From assembly GCF_900250115.1 (NCBI RefSeq), contig NZ_LT984804.1:310001-374000 (forward strand): 64,000 nt of DNA. Reading direction: 5' to 3'. The position numbers were made by a program, and so were the translations under genes. This DNA is from Cupriavidus taiwanensis. GTDB taxonomy: Bacteria; Pseudomonadota; Gammaproteobacteria; Burkholderiales; Burkholderiaceae. Below are positions 1 to 8,715 of this stretch, in pieces. The notes below the pieces were generated by a model. That model was given only the letters and a program-made list of their open reading frames with translations. It ran no database searches and was not told where the DNA came from. How positions within the stretch are numbered: position 1 is the stretch's first letter; every line of letters starts with the position of its first letter.

Positions 1-1
1 G

Positions 2-559
2 GCCGCCGCCCTGGAAGGGCTACGCGTTGCCGATCCCGACACCATGGAGCCGGTACCCTGCGATGGCAAGACGCAAGGCGAGTTGCTGCTACGCGGCAAT
101 ATCGTGATGAAGGGTTACCTGAAGAACCCCCAGGCGACCGTAGCCGCATTTGGTGGCGGCTGGTTTCACACTGGTGACGTCGCGGTCATGCATCCCGACG
201 GATATATACAGATCACGGACCGATCCAAGGATGTGATCATATCGGGCGGGGAGAACATCTCGTCGGTGGAGGTTGAAGATGTCTTGCATCAACACCCCGC
301 GGTCTTGATTGCCGCCGTGGTAGCCCAGCCACATCCGAAGTGGGGGGAGTCGCCCTGTGCCTTTATCGAACTGAAGCCGGGAGTCGACGCACCCGCGGAA
401 AAGGAGGTCATTGATTTCTGTCGTGATCGGTTGGCCCATTACAAATGCCCGGTGAGGGTTATATATGGTCCATTGCCGAAGACCGGTACGGGAAAGATCC
501 AGAAGTACCGCCTGCGCGAACTCGCGAAGAGTCGCGAGGCCATTTCCGAAATTGTGTGA
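2..559 (+). CDS. Acyl-CoA synthetase (AMP-binding), C-terminal part
   Basis: This is the 3' end of an ANL-superfamily ligase that makes an acyl-CoA through an acyl-adenylate; the frame is open from the left edge, so the start lies outside. The visible part holds the hinge region ([12 protein letters not shown]) followed by [12 protein letters not shown], and the C-terminal motif [10 protein letters not shown] with the lysine that these enzymes use in adenylation. The spacing fits medium- or long-chain acyl-CoA ligases. The substrate cannot be told because the main pocket is missing. It converges on the Bug gene downstream, with a dyad between them. Confidence 0.9.
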   Translation, partial: AAALEGLRVADPDTMEPVPCDGKTQGELLLRGNIVMKGYLKNPQATVAAFGGGWFHTGDVAVMHPDGYIQITDRSKDVIISGGENISSVEVEDVLHQHPAVLIAAVVAQPHPKWGESPCAFIELKPGVDAPAEKEVIDFCRDRLAHYKCPVRVIYGPLPKTGTGKIQKYRLRELAKSREAISEIV

Positions 560-721
560 TCGTAGTGGGATCCAGCTCGAAGTACCTTCATCTGATGAGT
601 CGGATAGGGCCCCACAAGCGAAAAACCGTGATTGTCATTGCAAGGAAAATCGGTCGCCAAACCGGTCAACGTGCTTCCCTGTCGATTGAGCTTTATCTCG
701 ATTGACAAGTCATGATCGAGA

Positions 722-749
722 AGCGTTCAGAGCAACGGCCCTGAACGCT
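722..749. terminator. Perfect 9-bp inverted repeat between convergent genes
   Basis: AGCGTTCAG and CTGAACGCT pair perfectly around a 10-nt loop. The hairpin lies between two convergent genes (stops at 559 and 789). There is no strong T run, so it is only a candidate bidirectional terminator. Confidence 0.5.
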
Positions 750-788
750 ATATCCTTCCAGGCACAAACAGACCGTGCGGCCACCACC

Positions 789-1769
789 CTATTGAAGCTG
801 GATATTCGCCTGCTTCACCACCGCCCGCCATTTGCTCAGGTCGGCTGACAGCGTGCTGGCGAGCCTGGATGGATCGCCCCCTAACGGGATCGCGCCCATA
901 TCGGCCAAAGCTTTGGCGACGTCGGGATTTGACAGCGTTCTGTTGAGGGCGGCGTTCATGCGCTGAACGATGGGGTCGGGCGTTCCCTTGGGCGCCAACA
1001 CCGCAAACCACGTTGACGATATGAGCGAGGCATGTCCCAGTTCGGTCGTCGTCGGAACATCCGGCAAGGCAGGTGATCGCTTAGCCGACATGATGGCCAG
1101 AGCCTTGACCTTGTGAGCCTTGACCTGGCCGATGATTCCCGGCACCAGCTGGAACATCACTTGTATGTCGTTGGCGAGGAGGTTGGTGGTGGCTGTCCCT
1201 GGCGCGCTATAGGGAACGTGAGTCATGCTGACGCCGGTCTCGCGGCTGAACAATTCTCCGGCCAGGTGCATCGAGCTTCCATTACCCGAGCTGCCGTAGT
1301 TCAGTTCGCCATTGTGCGCTTTGGCGTAGGAGATGAAATCCGCCAAAGCGTTCACCGGCAAGGTGTTGTTGACCACCAGAACGTTGGGCACCTCGGCGAC
1401 CATGGAAACCGGTGCGAAGCTTGATTGCGGATCGAAGGGCAGTTTGCGGTACAGGCTTGGGTTGACGGCCAGCGTGCCGGCCCAGGAGAGCAGGAAGGTG
1501 TAGCCGTTCGGTTTTGCGGCGGCCGCCAGTCCGGCGCCGATGTTTCCGTTGGCCCCGCCGCGATTGTCGACGACAACAGTTGCATTCAGCTCGCGCTTGA
1601 GGTTTTGTGCGAGCAAGCGCGCGATCGTGTCGCCGGTGCCGCCGCCTCCGGGGGCGGGAACGATCAGGCTGATCGGCTTGGACGGCTCCGGCCATGCATC
1701 GGCGTAGCTCGCCTGTGCGACCGCCAGCAACGCTGCCGCCATCTGTACCTTGCAAACATGCTTGAACAT
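789..1769 (-). CDS. Bug/TTT family solute-binding receptor
   Basis: The product is a 326-residue periplasmic binding protein of the Bug (TctC-like) family, which captures carboxylates or related small molecules. A signal peptide covers about residues 1-25 (cleavage near SYADA), followed by the family hallmarks PISLIVPAPGGGGTGDTIAR and VVDNRGGANGNIGAG, and later MTHVPYSAPG. A GGAG ribosome site lies about 6 nt before the ATG. No membrane partners (TctA/TctB) are nearby. It is 51 bp from the URO-D-like gene upstream on the same strand and probably shares its transcript. The ligand is unknown. Confidence 0.92.
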   Translation of the reverse strand: MFKHVCKVQMAAALLAVAQASYADAWPEPSKPISLIVPAPGGGGTGDTIARLLAQNLKRELNATVVVDNRGGANGNIGAGLAAAAKPNGYTFLLSWAGTLAVNPSLYRKLPFDPQSSFAPVSMVAEVPNVLVVNNTLPVNALADFISYAKAHNGELNYGSSGNGSSMHLAGELFSRETGVSMTHVPYSAPGTATTNLLANDIQVMFQLVPGIIGQVKAHKVKALAIMSAKRSPALPDVPTTTELGHASLISSTWFAVLAPKGTPDPIVQRMNAALNRTLSNPDVAKALADMGAIPLGGDPSRLASTLSADLSKWRAVVKQANIQLQ

Positions 1770-1820
1770 AGTGTCTCCTGCTTCTTCTGATGTGTCCTGG
1801 GCTTCCGACCGGGGTTATCG

Positions 1821-2825
1821 CTACAACGTTACCGCATTGCGGTCGCGTGCAGATTGCAGAACCGCTTGAATAGCACTATCACTGGTTGCGACCGGCAGTA
1901 CGCATCCCGGTCCGATTATCAGGCGCCGGCCGCCAGTCTGCGCGATGGCATCCTCGACTTCGCCGGCGATTTCTTCGGGTGTGCCGTGGATCAGGGTCTG
2001 GTGCTCGTTCAGTCCACCCACCAGTACTCGGGGGAATTTCTGGCGGGCGCGCCGGAGATCCGGATCGGTCAGTCGGTCGTGCCAGTTGAACAGCTGTACC
2101 GGGTAGGCGGAAAGCAGATCAAACATGATGTCATCGCCGTGGGCGTGAAGCATGCTGACCTGACAGCGGCCTTGCAAGGCTTTGAGTATCTCGATGTCGT
2201 ACTTCGCACCGAAGCGCTCATATTCTGAAACCGTAAGGAGCCGGTGCGAAGCGAGTTGGGTGGCGAGGAAGATGCCGTGGGCACCTGCTCGGATTGCGTC
2301 CAGACAGAATTCGATGGTGACGTCCGTGATGACGCGCAGGGCCGCTTCGACAGCGTCCGGGTGGCAGCGGATGTCGGCAAACAGGGCCTCGGTGGCGAGC
2401 TTGCGGGCTGTCGTCAGCGGGCTGAATGCGGTCTGAAGAATCGGTACCGAACCATGGAGCGCTTGGGCGGCTTGCGCCAGCGCAACGTTTTGCTGTCCCC
2501 ACGAGCCGGCTCGCGCGCTGATGTGGCGGATATTCTTCCAGTCTTCCGTGCGTTTGACGGCGGCACGGGTTACGACCCGGGCGCCGTTTGCCGCCCCCGC
2601 GTAGGCCGTGGTGGCGCCCCAGTCTTCGACGCTGAAGGTGCCGGGAGGCATGAACTTCACGAAGTCGAACCTCCATTTTTCCTGCCACGCTATCGTATGC
2701 CGGGCCAGCTTGCCGGCATCGGTATCCTCCACGGGAAAATGGCGCCAAAGCGAGACCGGGGTCTGCTCGATGGGATCGCCGCGCAATACCCTTTCCATGC
2801 GCTTCCAGTGATCGATGTTTTTCAC
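1821..2825 (-). CDS. Uroporphyrinogen decarboxylase (URO-D) family protein
   Basis: This 334-residue protein has the URO-D/MtaA-type barrel seen in corrinoid- and demethylation-linked methyltransferases as well as in HemE. Motifs visible are HAHGDDIMFDLLSAYPVQLF, the segment LVGGLNEHQTL and the end RRLIIGPGCVLPVATSD. It lacks the N-terminal arginine motif of true HemE and sits with catabolic genes, so heme synthesis is unlikely. The start is GTG, with GGGAG about 8 nt before it. It lies between a Bug receptor and a thiol dioxygenase on the same strand (14 bp from the latter), which suggests one operon for a sulfur or methylated compound. That role is inference. Confidence 0.8.
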   Translation of the reverse strand: MKNIDHWKRMERVLRGDPIEQTPVSLWRHFPVEDTDAGKLARHTIAWQEKWRFDFVKFMPPGTFSVEDWGATTAYAGAANGARVVTRAAVKRTEDWKNIRHISARAGSWGQQNVALAQAAQALHGSVPILQTAFSPLTTARKLATEALFADIRCHPDAVEAALRVITDVTIEFCLDAIRAGAHGIFLATQLASHRLLTVSEYERFGAKYDIEILKALQGRCQVSMLHAHGDDIMFDLLSAYPVQLFNWHDRLTDPDLRRARQKFPRVLVGGLNEHQTLIHGTPEEIAGEVEDAIAQTGGRRLIIGPGCVLPVATSDSAIQAVLQSARDRNAVTL

Positions 2826-2839
2826 GGTAGCAACTCCCT

Positions 2840-3385
2840 TTAGAGCGAGGCGGGTTCCAGAAGCGGCAGGACGTTGTTGACGCCCTGACTCAGTTCCGTC
2901 GCCGGAACGCCATATGCGTGTACGGAGATGGCGGTTTCGTCGCGGCTATTGCGCAGGCGATGAATCTGATTCAAGCCGGCCGGGCCACAGCCGCCATCCC
3001 CCGGTCGCCTGGATGCACCATGGGTGGCGACCGCGCCGTGGCCGGCGGCGTCGTACGAAAAGCGCTCTTCGAACAGTTCTCCTGAAACCACCGAATAAGC
3101 GCACCAGGTGTGATGCGCATGGATCGGGCTGGCCTGGCCGCCTTTCCATACCAGGGCAAGAACGGTGTAGCGGCGGGCCGGATCGCTGTGGAGGACATGG
3201 CGCACATAGCTTTCATCGCCGGGTTCGCGCTGCTCGTGGGGAATCCAGACCCCCGAGCGGAAGGCGTGCAGAATCGCCGAACGGATGGCGCCCACATCGG
3301 GAAGCCTGGAACTGTCGAGAATCTGCGCGATGGCGCTGGTGAGAGCCGCCAAGGCGGCGGATGGAGACTGCGTTTCTTTGCACAT
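2840..3385 (-). CDS. Cysteine dioxygenase type I-like thiol dioxygenase
   Basis: This is a 181-residue cupin enzyme of the family that oxidises a thiol (cysteine, 3-mercaptopropionate or similar) to a sulfinate with non-heme iron. The iron ligands are visible as SPIHAHHTWCAYSV (two His two residues apart) and the third His in QIHRLRN; AISVHAYGVP matches the segment that carries the active-site tyrosine. The Cys after the His pair is at the position used in bacterial thiol dioxygenases. I chose the ATG at 3385; a start 12 codons upstream (3421) is also open. It is divergent from a LysR gene and probably co-transcribed with the URO-D-like gene. Confidence 0.85.
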   Translation of the reverse strand: MCKETQSPSAALAALTSAIAQILDSSRLPDVGAIRSAILHAFRSGVWIPHEQREPGDESYVRHVLHSDPARRYTVLALVWKGGQASPIHAHHTWCAYSVVSGELFEERFSYDAAGHGAVATHGASRRPGDGGCGPAGLNQIHRLRNSRDETAISVHAYGVPATELSQGVNNVLPLLEPASL

Positions 3386-3425
3386 TTGCGATTTCCAAAA
3401 GTTCGAGCACAATGCCGGCACGCAA

Positions 3426-3443
3426 AGTCTGTATGTGCAGACT
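3426..3443. promoter_or_regulatory. Dyad AGTCTG-N6-CAGACT, candidate LysR operator
   Basis: A perfect inverted repeat with 6-bp arms and a 6-bp spacer lies in the short gap between the divergent thiol dioxygenase and LysR genes. This is where a LysR regulator would bind to control both itself and the divergent operon. Confidence 0.45.
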
Positions 3444-3484
3444 CCTCAGGACAAACGAGTTGTTGCAAGACGAGAATTTGAGAA

Positions 3485-4402
3485 ATGCAAAGGCTGATGC
3501 ATTGCAGCATCATGGATCTGAAGCTCGTCGTGGCGATCGCGGATGCGGGGAACATGACGAAAGGCGGGGCGGCGTGCTTTCTGGCACCCTCGACGGCAAG
3601 CCTGCGCGTCAAGCACCTGGAGCAGGTGATTGGCACCAAGCTGTTCAAGCGCGAGGCGCGCGGCGTCTCACCTACCAGGGCCGGCCAAATCATGGTGGAC
3701 CACTGCCGGCGGTGCCTCAGCGAACTGGATGAGATGCACGCTAACCTTGTGCCCTTCTCGGAAGACGTCCATGCACAGGTCGCCATCTACGCCAGCAGCA
3801 GCGCGATAGCCAGTTTCCTGCCCGGCGACCTGCAACGCTTCCTGAAAGCCCATCCCAGGGCCCGCATAACGCTCGAAGAGCACGTGAGCCGGGATATCCT
3901 CGTCGCCGTGGTCGAAGGGCGTGCCGATATCGGCATCCTCACGCATGCCGAACCCCATCCCGAGCTTGTGTACTTTCCCTATAAGGAGGATGAGATCGTA
4001 TTGCTGGTGGCATCGTCCGAACCATGGGAAGAGCGCGAACCGGCGTCATTCGTGGACTGTCTGCGCTTCCCGTTTGTCAGCCAGCAGAACGGCTCGGCCA
4101 TTCACTCGTTCTTGCTCGCCAAGGCGTCGGAACTCGGCAAACGCGTCGATGTGCGCATCCAGGTGGCCGGCTTCGCGGCGGTCGCATCCATGGTTCGCTC
4201 CGGCGCCGGCGTGGCTATCGTTCCGCGTTCCGCCCTGGCCACGGTCAATTGCGCGGAGCTCAGGGTGGTCGCACTCAAGGATTCATGGGCGGCAAGAACA
4301 CTGAATCTCTGCGCACGCAGGGACGTGCTGGGTCCAAGAAGCTACGTCAGCGCGTTGCTGGACCTGCTGAGGCAAGGCTATGACAAAGGCCAAGGTGAAT
4401 GA
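3485..4402 (+). CDS. LysR family transcriptional regulator
   Basis: The 305-residue protein has the N-terminal winged helix-turn-helix (DLKLVVAIADAGNMTKGG through LEQVIGTKLFKREARGVSPT) and a C-terminal LysR effector-binding domain. Starts at 3497 and 3512 are also possible; the one at 3512 gives the more usual short N-terminus. It is divergent from the thiol dioxygenase / URO-D-like / Bug set, so it most likely controls that set. A perfect dyad lies about 40 bp before its start. The co-inducer is unknown. Confidence 0.92.
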   Translation: MQRLMHCSIMDLKLVVAIADAGNMTKGGAACFLAPSTASLRVKHLEQVIGTKLFKREARGVSPTRAGQIMVDHCRRCLSELDEMHANLVPFSEDVHAQVAIYASSSAIASFLPGDLQRFLKAHPRARITLEEHVSRDILVAVVEGRADIGILTHAEPHPELVYFPYKEDEIVLLVASSEPWEEREPASFVDCLRFPFVSQQNGSAIHSFLLAKASELGKRVDVRIQVAGFAAVASMVRSGAGVAIVPRSALATVNCAELRVVALKDSWAARTLNLCARRDVLGPRSYVSALLDLLRQGYDKGQGE

Positions 4403-4428
4403 CTTGCAGCAGCAACGCCGGTCGACGG

Positions 4429-4454
4429 GCCGCGACATCTGCCGATGTCGCGGC
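4429..4454. terminator. Perfect 10-bp hairpin between convergent genes
   Basis: GCCGCGACAT and ATGTCGCGGC pair perfectly around a 6-nt loop, between the LysR stop (4402) and the Bug stop (4491). There is no T tract, so it would act as a weak or factor-assisted bidirectional terminator. Confidence 0.55.
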
Positions 4455-4490
4455 GCTTGCCTGTGACGGTATTACCGACTTCGCCCGGCG

Positions 4491-5456
4491 TTATTGCATA
4501 CTTAGTCCGAGGCGCTTGACCAGCGCCTTTTCCTTGCTCTGCTCTTGCAGCATGAACTTCCGGAAGTCCTCGGAGGTCTTGTAGTCCGGTTGCATCAGAT
4601 AATCGTCCATGATCTTTTGCACTTCGGGATCGCCCATTGCCGCATGGAATGCATCCTGTAGCTTCCTGACAATCTTCGGATCCATGCCGCGGGGTCCCGC
4701 GAGACCAATCGGAGAGGTGATGACGAGGGGATAGCCGAGTTCTTTTAAGGTTGGCGCGTCAGGGAACAACTTGCTGCGCTTCTCGGTCCAGACCGCGAGA
4801 AGCCTGGCCTTGCCGCTCTTGACCAGGGGAATCCACGTGCCGCCTTCAACCTGTAGCTGGGTATGTCCGCCGAGCAACGCGACGCTGGTCTCGGAACCCG
4901 ACTTGAACGGCACATGCGCGAGGTCGATGCCGGCCATGGCGCTGATCTGTTCCATGCCCAGGTGCGGGGTCGAACTCTGGCCAGACGTGCCGTACGTAAT
5001 GGCGCCCGGATTTTTCTTCGCCGCGCTGACGACGTCAGCCCAGTTCTTGTACGGAGACTGCGCTGCCGTCGTGATGGCAAAGGTATAACCCATCAGGCCC
5101 ACGATGTACGTGAAGTCCTTCTCGGGATCCCAGTTGCTCTTCTGGATAAGCGGCAGGCGGAACAAGGGAACCGATACCTGGGCAATGGTATAGCCGTCTG
5201 GCCTGGCAGTCTTCGACATTGTCACGGCGCCCAGTGTTCCCCCTACGCCGGGCTTGTTCTCGACCACAAAAGGCTGACCCAGCCGCTTGGCCGCAGCGTT
5301 GGCCAGCGTGCGAAAGACCACGTCGGTGGATCCCCCAGCCGCCCAGGGAATGACGAGCGTAATCGGCCGATTCGGATAGTCGTCTGCCCACGCCGCGGTG
5401 GTCACGGCAAACGATGAAATGGCGATGACGCCGGCGAGGCTTGCGCTGTACTTCAT
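4491..5456 (-). CDS. Bug/TTT family solute-binding receptor
   Basis: A 321-residue secreted receptor. The signal peptide ends near residue 24 (TTAAWA), followed by YPNRPITLVIPWAAGGSTD, VVENKPGVGGTLGA and LAHVPFKSGS, which are the ligand-pocket loops of the family. GGGGAGA lies a few nt before the ATG. It stands alone on the minus strand, converging on the LysR gene. The sequence differs clearly from the Bug at 789, so it is not a recent duplicate. The ligand is unknown. Confidence 0.92.
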   Translation of the reverse strand: MKYSASLAGVIAISSFAVTTAAWADDYPNRPITLVIPWAAGGSTDVVFRTLANAAAKRLGQPFVVENKPGVGGTLGAVTMSKTARPDGYTIAQVSVPLFRLPLIQKSNWDPEKDFTYIVGLMGYTFAITTAAQSPYKNWADVVSAAKKNPGAITYGTSGQSSTPHLGMEQISAMAGIDLAHVPFKSGSETSVALLGGHTQLQVEGGTWIPLVKSGKARLLAVWTEKRSKLFPDAPTLKELGYPLVITSPIGLAGPRGMDPKIVRKLQDAFHAAMGDPEVQKIMDDYLMQPDYKTSEDFRKFMLQEQSKEKALVKRLGLSMQ

Positions 5457-5767
5457 TACTGTCTCCCCATATCTTGAAGTCGCATGGATTCATGTACCGA
5501 CGCGGCGCGCTGTCATGTCTGTATAGGCAAGTTTCCGGCCAGTCAGCGCGCTTGCATCCGTGGTGCGGCAGAGTCTAGGTATTCCATGCCGAGAGCGTCA
5601 ATTGAGCACGACGGGATCTGCCATTTCAGGTCCGGTGTTTTCTACTATTGACAATGCGGTGGCGTCGACAAGCGCTGATCAATGCCTTGTTTTCCGGCCA
5701 GAAGCGGGAGCCGGATCACGCCTGTGCCTGCAGGCAGTTTGCCTTTCCAGCGAGTGGCGCGCTCCGG
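5457..5767. other. Intergenic region upstream of the Bug gene, with an inverted repeat
   Basis: No gene is supported here. It contains an 8-bp inverted repeat GCGCGCTG (5505-5512) and CAGCGCGC (5544-5551) with a 31-bp spacer, about 50 bp before the Bug start. This could be a regulatory site for that gene or the end of the MFS transcript that runs into it. Confidence 0.4.
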
Positions 5768-7021
5768 TCAGCGCGAAGCGCGTGCCCGTAGAGATGTCAG
5801 CGAGAATCCGGCCAGTCCAAGGAGCGGGCCCGGAACAAGGAGCCACGTAGCGTCCAGTCCGACGCGTTCGATCAATGCCGTTGTCGCTGCAATGGAAACG
5901 ACCGTGATGGCGAAGCCAATAGAGTTCTGGATTGCAAGGGCGCTGCCAACGAGCTCCGGTGGGCACGCTTTCGCAGCAAGCGCGGAGAACTGTGGAGAGT
6001 CGGCCACGACGGACGCTCCCCACAGCAATAGCAAACCGAGGAGAGGAACAGGCGACAGCGTCCGCCAGCCGAGCGCGAAAGCGATAGCACAGAGTCCCGA
6101 GAGGCTTAGCGCGGCCAGTGCCACCCTGGCGCTGCCGACACGTTGCGATAAGGAGCCGCCGACCAGCGAGCCAAGGCCGCCGATCCCGATCACCATGAAG
6201 GCGAGTCCGGGGACTCCGATGTCCGGGAACATTGCCGCCAACGATGTGCGTGCGACAAGAGCCGGTACCACGGTCCAGAACGCGTAGAGCTCCCACATAT
6301 GCCCGAAGTATCCCAGAGTTGCGGCGCGGAATGAATCAATGCGGAAGACGTGCAGCACCGAGCGATGAGCAGGGCTAGCCGTGCTTGCGTGCGGCGCCTG
6401 ACGCGGCTTCATCAGGGAATGGGGGCCGTCTCCAAGCACGCGGATTACGCAGGCGCCGAGCAGGGCGAGTAGCGACGATGCGGTAATGACTAGTTGCCAT
6501 GGCAGACCAGCGCCTGCGACACGCATCGCATGGGGCAGGGCGGTGCCGAGCGTCAGCATCGCGACCAGTTGAGCCAGGGCTTGACCGGTTCGATGCGGTG
6601 CCCAGCCAACAATCAGTTTCATCCCCATCGGATAGATGCCCGCGAGGCAGACGCCTACGCAGAAGCGAAGCGCCGCACCACTGACGAGGCCAGTCGAGCA
6701 CCAGGCAAAGGCGAGATTGAAGAGCGCCCCGGAAATCGCGCTTCCCACGAAGATCGAACTCGCGCGGAATCGGTCTGCGCCTCCGCTCAGGGAGATGCCC
6801 AGCGTGCCCAGGATGAAACCAAGCTGTACCGCGCTGGTGAGCCAGCCGATGTCGGCCTCCGAGGCCTGCCAGACTCGCATCAGGTCGGCTGCGGTGCTGT
6901 TCGCGCTGAACCACAATGCGGTGCCGAAGAGCTGCGCGATGGCGATCGCCGCAACGGGCCCGATGCCATGCACCAGTAAGCGTCGAAGCCCGGTGGCTTC
7001 CGTAGTTGCAATGGAGGTCAT
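5768..7021 (-). CDS. MFS transporter
   Basis: The 417-residue protein is very hydrophobic, with about 12 predicted transmembrane segments. It starts with an MFS-like first helix (IGPVAAIAIAQLFGTALWFS) and has the central ADRFRAS-type loop between helices 2 and 3. It resembles cyanate/NarK-like MFS carriers in general form, but the substrate is not visible. A GTG start 28 codons upstream (7105) is possible; neither start has a strong ribosome site. The gene follows the TPR gene on the same strand after 204 bp, which holds an inverted repeat (GAGCCA at 7112 and TGGCTC at 7132). Confidence 0.88.
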   Translation of the reverse strand: MTSIATTEATGLRRLLVHGIGPVAAIAIAQLFGTALWFSANSTAADLMRVWQASEADIGWLTSAVQLGFILGTLGISLSGGADRFRASSIFVGSAISGALFNLAFAWCSTGLVSGAALRFCVGVCLAGIYPMGMKLIVGWAPHRTGQALAQLVAMLTLGTALPHAMRVAGAGLPWQLVITASSLLALLGACVIRVLGDGPHSLMKPRQAPHASTASPAHRSVLHVFRIDSFRAATLGYFGHMWELYAFWTVVPALVARTSLAAMFPDIGVPGLAFMVIGIGGLGSLVGGSLSQRVGSARVALAALSLSGLCAIAFALGWRTLSPVPLLGLLLLWGASVVADSPQFSALAAKACPPELVGSALAIQNSIGFAITVVSIAATTALIERVGLDATWLLVPGPLLGLAGFSLTSLRARASR

Positions 7022-7225
7022 GTTGGAATGAGTGGCCCGGCCTGCCGATGCGTGCCGGTCGGGCGTGAGGGGCGGCTGTTTTGATGCGAACAAGAAGGCA
7101 GACACGTGGGCGAGCCAACCGTCGGTTTGACTGGCTCACGTGCGAGAGAAGCAGCGCGGAGGAACTAGGGGAATCGACGACTCCCCTTTACGCTGTCGCC
7201 CAGGGGAGCTGTCCACCGGGCGACA

Positions 7226-8551
7226 TCAGGCCGCGGCGAGGGCATCAAGCCAGCTTGCGTCGCGGGGCGAGGGACGGCGATGCAGGCGCTTGTTGAGTAG
7301 CGCACGCGCCTTGGTCGCGTTATTGCTGCGCATCAAGGCAACCAGCAGGGTGTCTTCCACGATCTCCCGTTGCGCTCCGCTGCCGCCGATACGCACAACC
7401 TCGTGGGCCACCGGCTCCAGGATGCTGGCGCAACCCAGGTAGTCCTCTTCGGCGAAAGCCAGCGCGGCGCGACAGATGGCCGGCACCACGCGGCCCGCGG
7501 GGAGCTTCTCCGCCTCGATGAGCTGGTTCAGAGCTTTGATGCGCGCTTCGAGCGCCATCGTGTCGCCACTGGCAGCTGCCACAAGCGCCATGTGAACATC
7601 CGCGAACGGGAAGCCGGCCTGCTGGAAGTACCGCGAGGCATAGGCCGAGGCATCCTGCCAGAGTCCGGTTGGCACCGGATGTCCATAGGCCTGGAAGCGC
7701 CACAAGAAGGAAGCGGTATCGCTCACCACGTTGATAGGGGCGCCCAGGGTGTTAGAGGGTGCAACGCATTGGCCATAGATCCCGAGCGCCTGCTCGGTGT
7801 CGCCCCGCTCCAGCGCAACCAGCGCGGCGTGCCACGCAATATGGCTGTGCAGGATGCCGCTACGATCGTAGCCAGGCAGCCAGTCCTCGATGAGCGCTTG
7901 CGCCTCTTCGCCCGCGCCGGCTTCGTGCAGCACGTGCGTCAGCGCGTGAACCGCATTGACATTGTTCCGTCGCAACTGAAGAGCGCGCTCGGTGAGGGCG
8001 CGACCCCGGGAGACATCCCCATTCTCCCCATGCGACCAGCCGCGATAGGTCAGGAACCACCAGTCATCCGCGCCGAAATGCGAGGCATGGCGCTCGCACA
8101 GGTCCACGCGTGCCTGGTCGTGGTCTGCCATGCCCGAGAATGCGAGCAAGCCGAAGGCGCCCAGCGGCAGGGACAGGATCATGATGTCTCGCGGCCAGCG
8201 CGTGGTGTGCTCGAGCGCGCTCGCCAGCGCACTGGCGGACTGGCCGTGAATGGCCAGCCGCAGTACTTCCACATGGCTGCGCTCGCGCTCGGTGCCATGG
8301 CGAGCCACCAGTTCCTTCGCTACGGCAATCTTCCCTTTGGCCTCGCTCGCCTCGGCACGGATGGCGTGCAGGCGTGCGCGGGCAGCATGGGCGAGAGCGA
8401 AATCCGGGTCGGCCACGATCGCGTCATCGAGTGTGGCACCTGCATTCGGCCACAGCGAGAGCAGCAGGTCGACACCGGTCTGGTAGCGGTCCGCGGCGAG
8501 GTCAGAGGTCGTGGAGAGTTGCAGACCGTACCGGTCTTCGAAGCGCGCCAT
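7226..8551 (-). CDS. TPR protein, TTC38-like family
   Basis: A soluble 441-residue protein made largely of helical repeats with alanine-rich helix pairs, as in tetratricopeptide repeats. The segment DDWWFLTYRGWSHGENGDVS and the HALTHVLHEAGAGEEA region match bacterial proteins annotated as tetratricopeptide repeat protein 38 family. No catalytic domain, signal peptide or membrane segment is seen. I chose ATG at 8551 because AAGGAG lies about 12 nt before it; the GTG at 8563 overlaps that site. It is divergent from an AraC-type regulator. Function unknown; a scaffold role is only a guess. Confidence 0.8.
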   Translation of the reverse strand: MARFEDRYGLQLSTTSDLAADRYQTGVDLLLSLWPNAGATLDDAIVADPDFALAHAARARLHAIRAEASEAKGKIAVAKELVARHGTERERSHVEVLRLAIHGQSASALASALEHTTRWPRDIMILSLPLGAFGLLAFSGMADHDQARVDLCERHASHFGADDWWFLTYRGWSHGENGDVSRGRALTERALQLRRNNVNAVHALTHVLHEAGAGEEAQALIEDWLPGYDRSGILHSHIAWHAALVALERGDTEQALGIYGQCVAPSNTLGAPINVVSDTASFLWRFQAYGHPVPTGLWQDASAYASRYFQQAGFPFADVHMALVAAASGDTMALEARIKALNQLIEAEKLPAGRVVPAICRAALAFAEEDYLGCASILEPVAHEVVRIGGSGAQREIVEDTLLVALMRSNNATKARALLNKRLHRRPSPRDASWLDALAAA

Positions 8552-8715
8552 AAAACTATTCACTCCTTTGAGGATCAGGGCCTGGGATAGGCGATGGCAT
8601 GCCGGCGGACAGCCTGGGCGATCGCCATGGCAACCATTAAAGCCGAATCGGACGTGGCCGTCTTTCGACTAAGGGTCAATCTATATAGAATAACTGCCAA
8701 CCGGGAGCATGAAGC

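Noticed and set aside
1821..2825. True uroporphyrinogen decarboxylase (hemE)
   Set aside because: The N-terminal arginine motif of HemE is missing and the context is catabolic.
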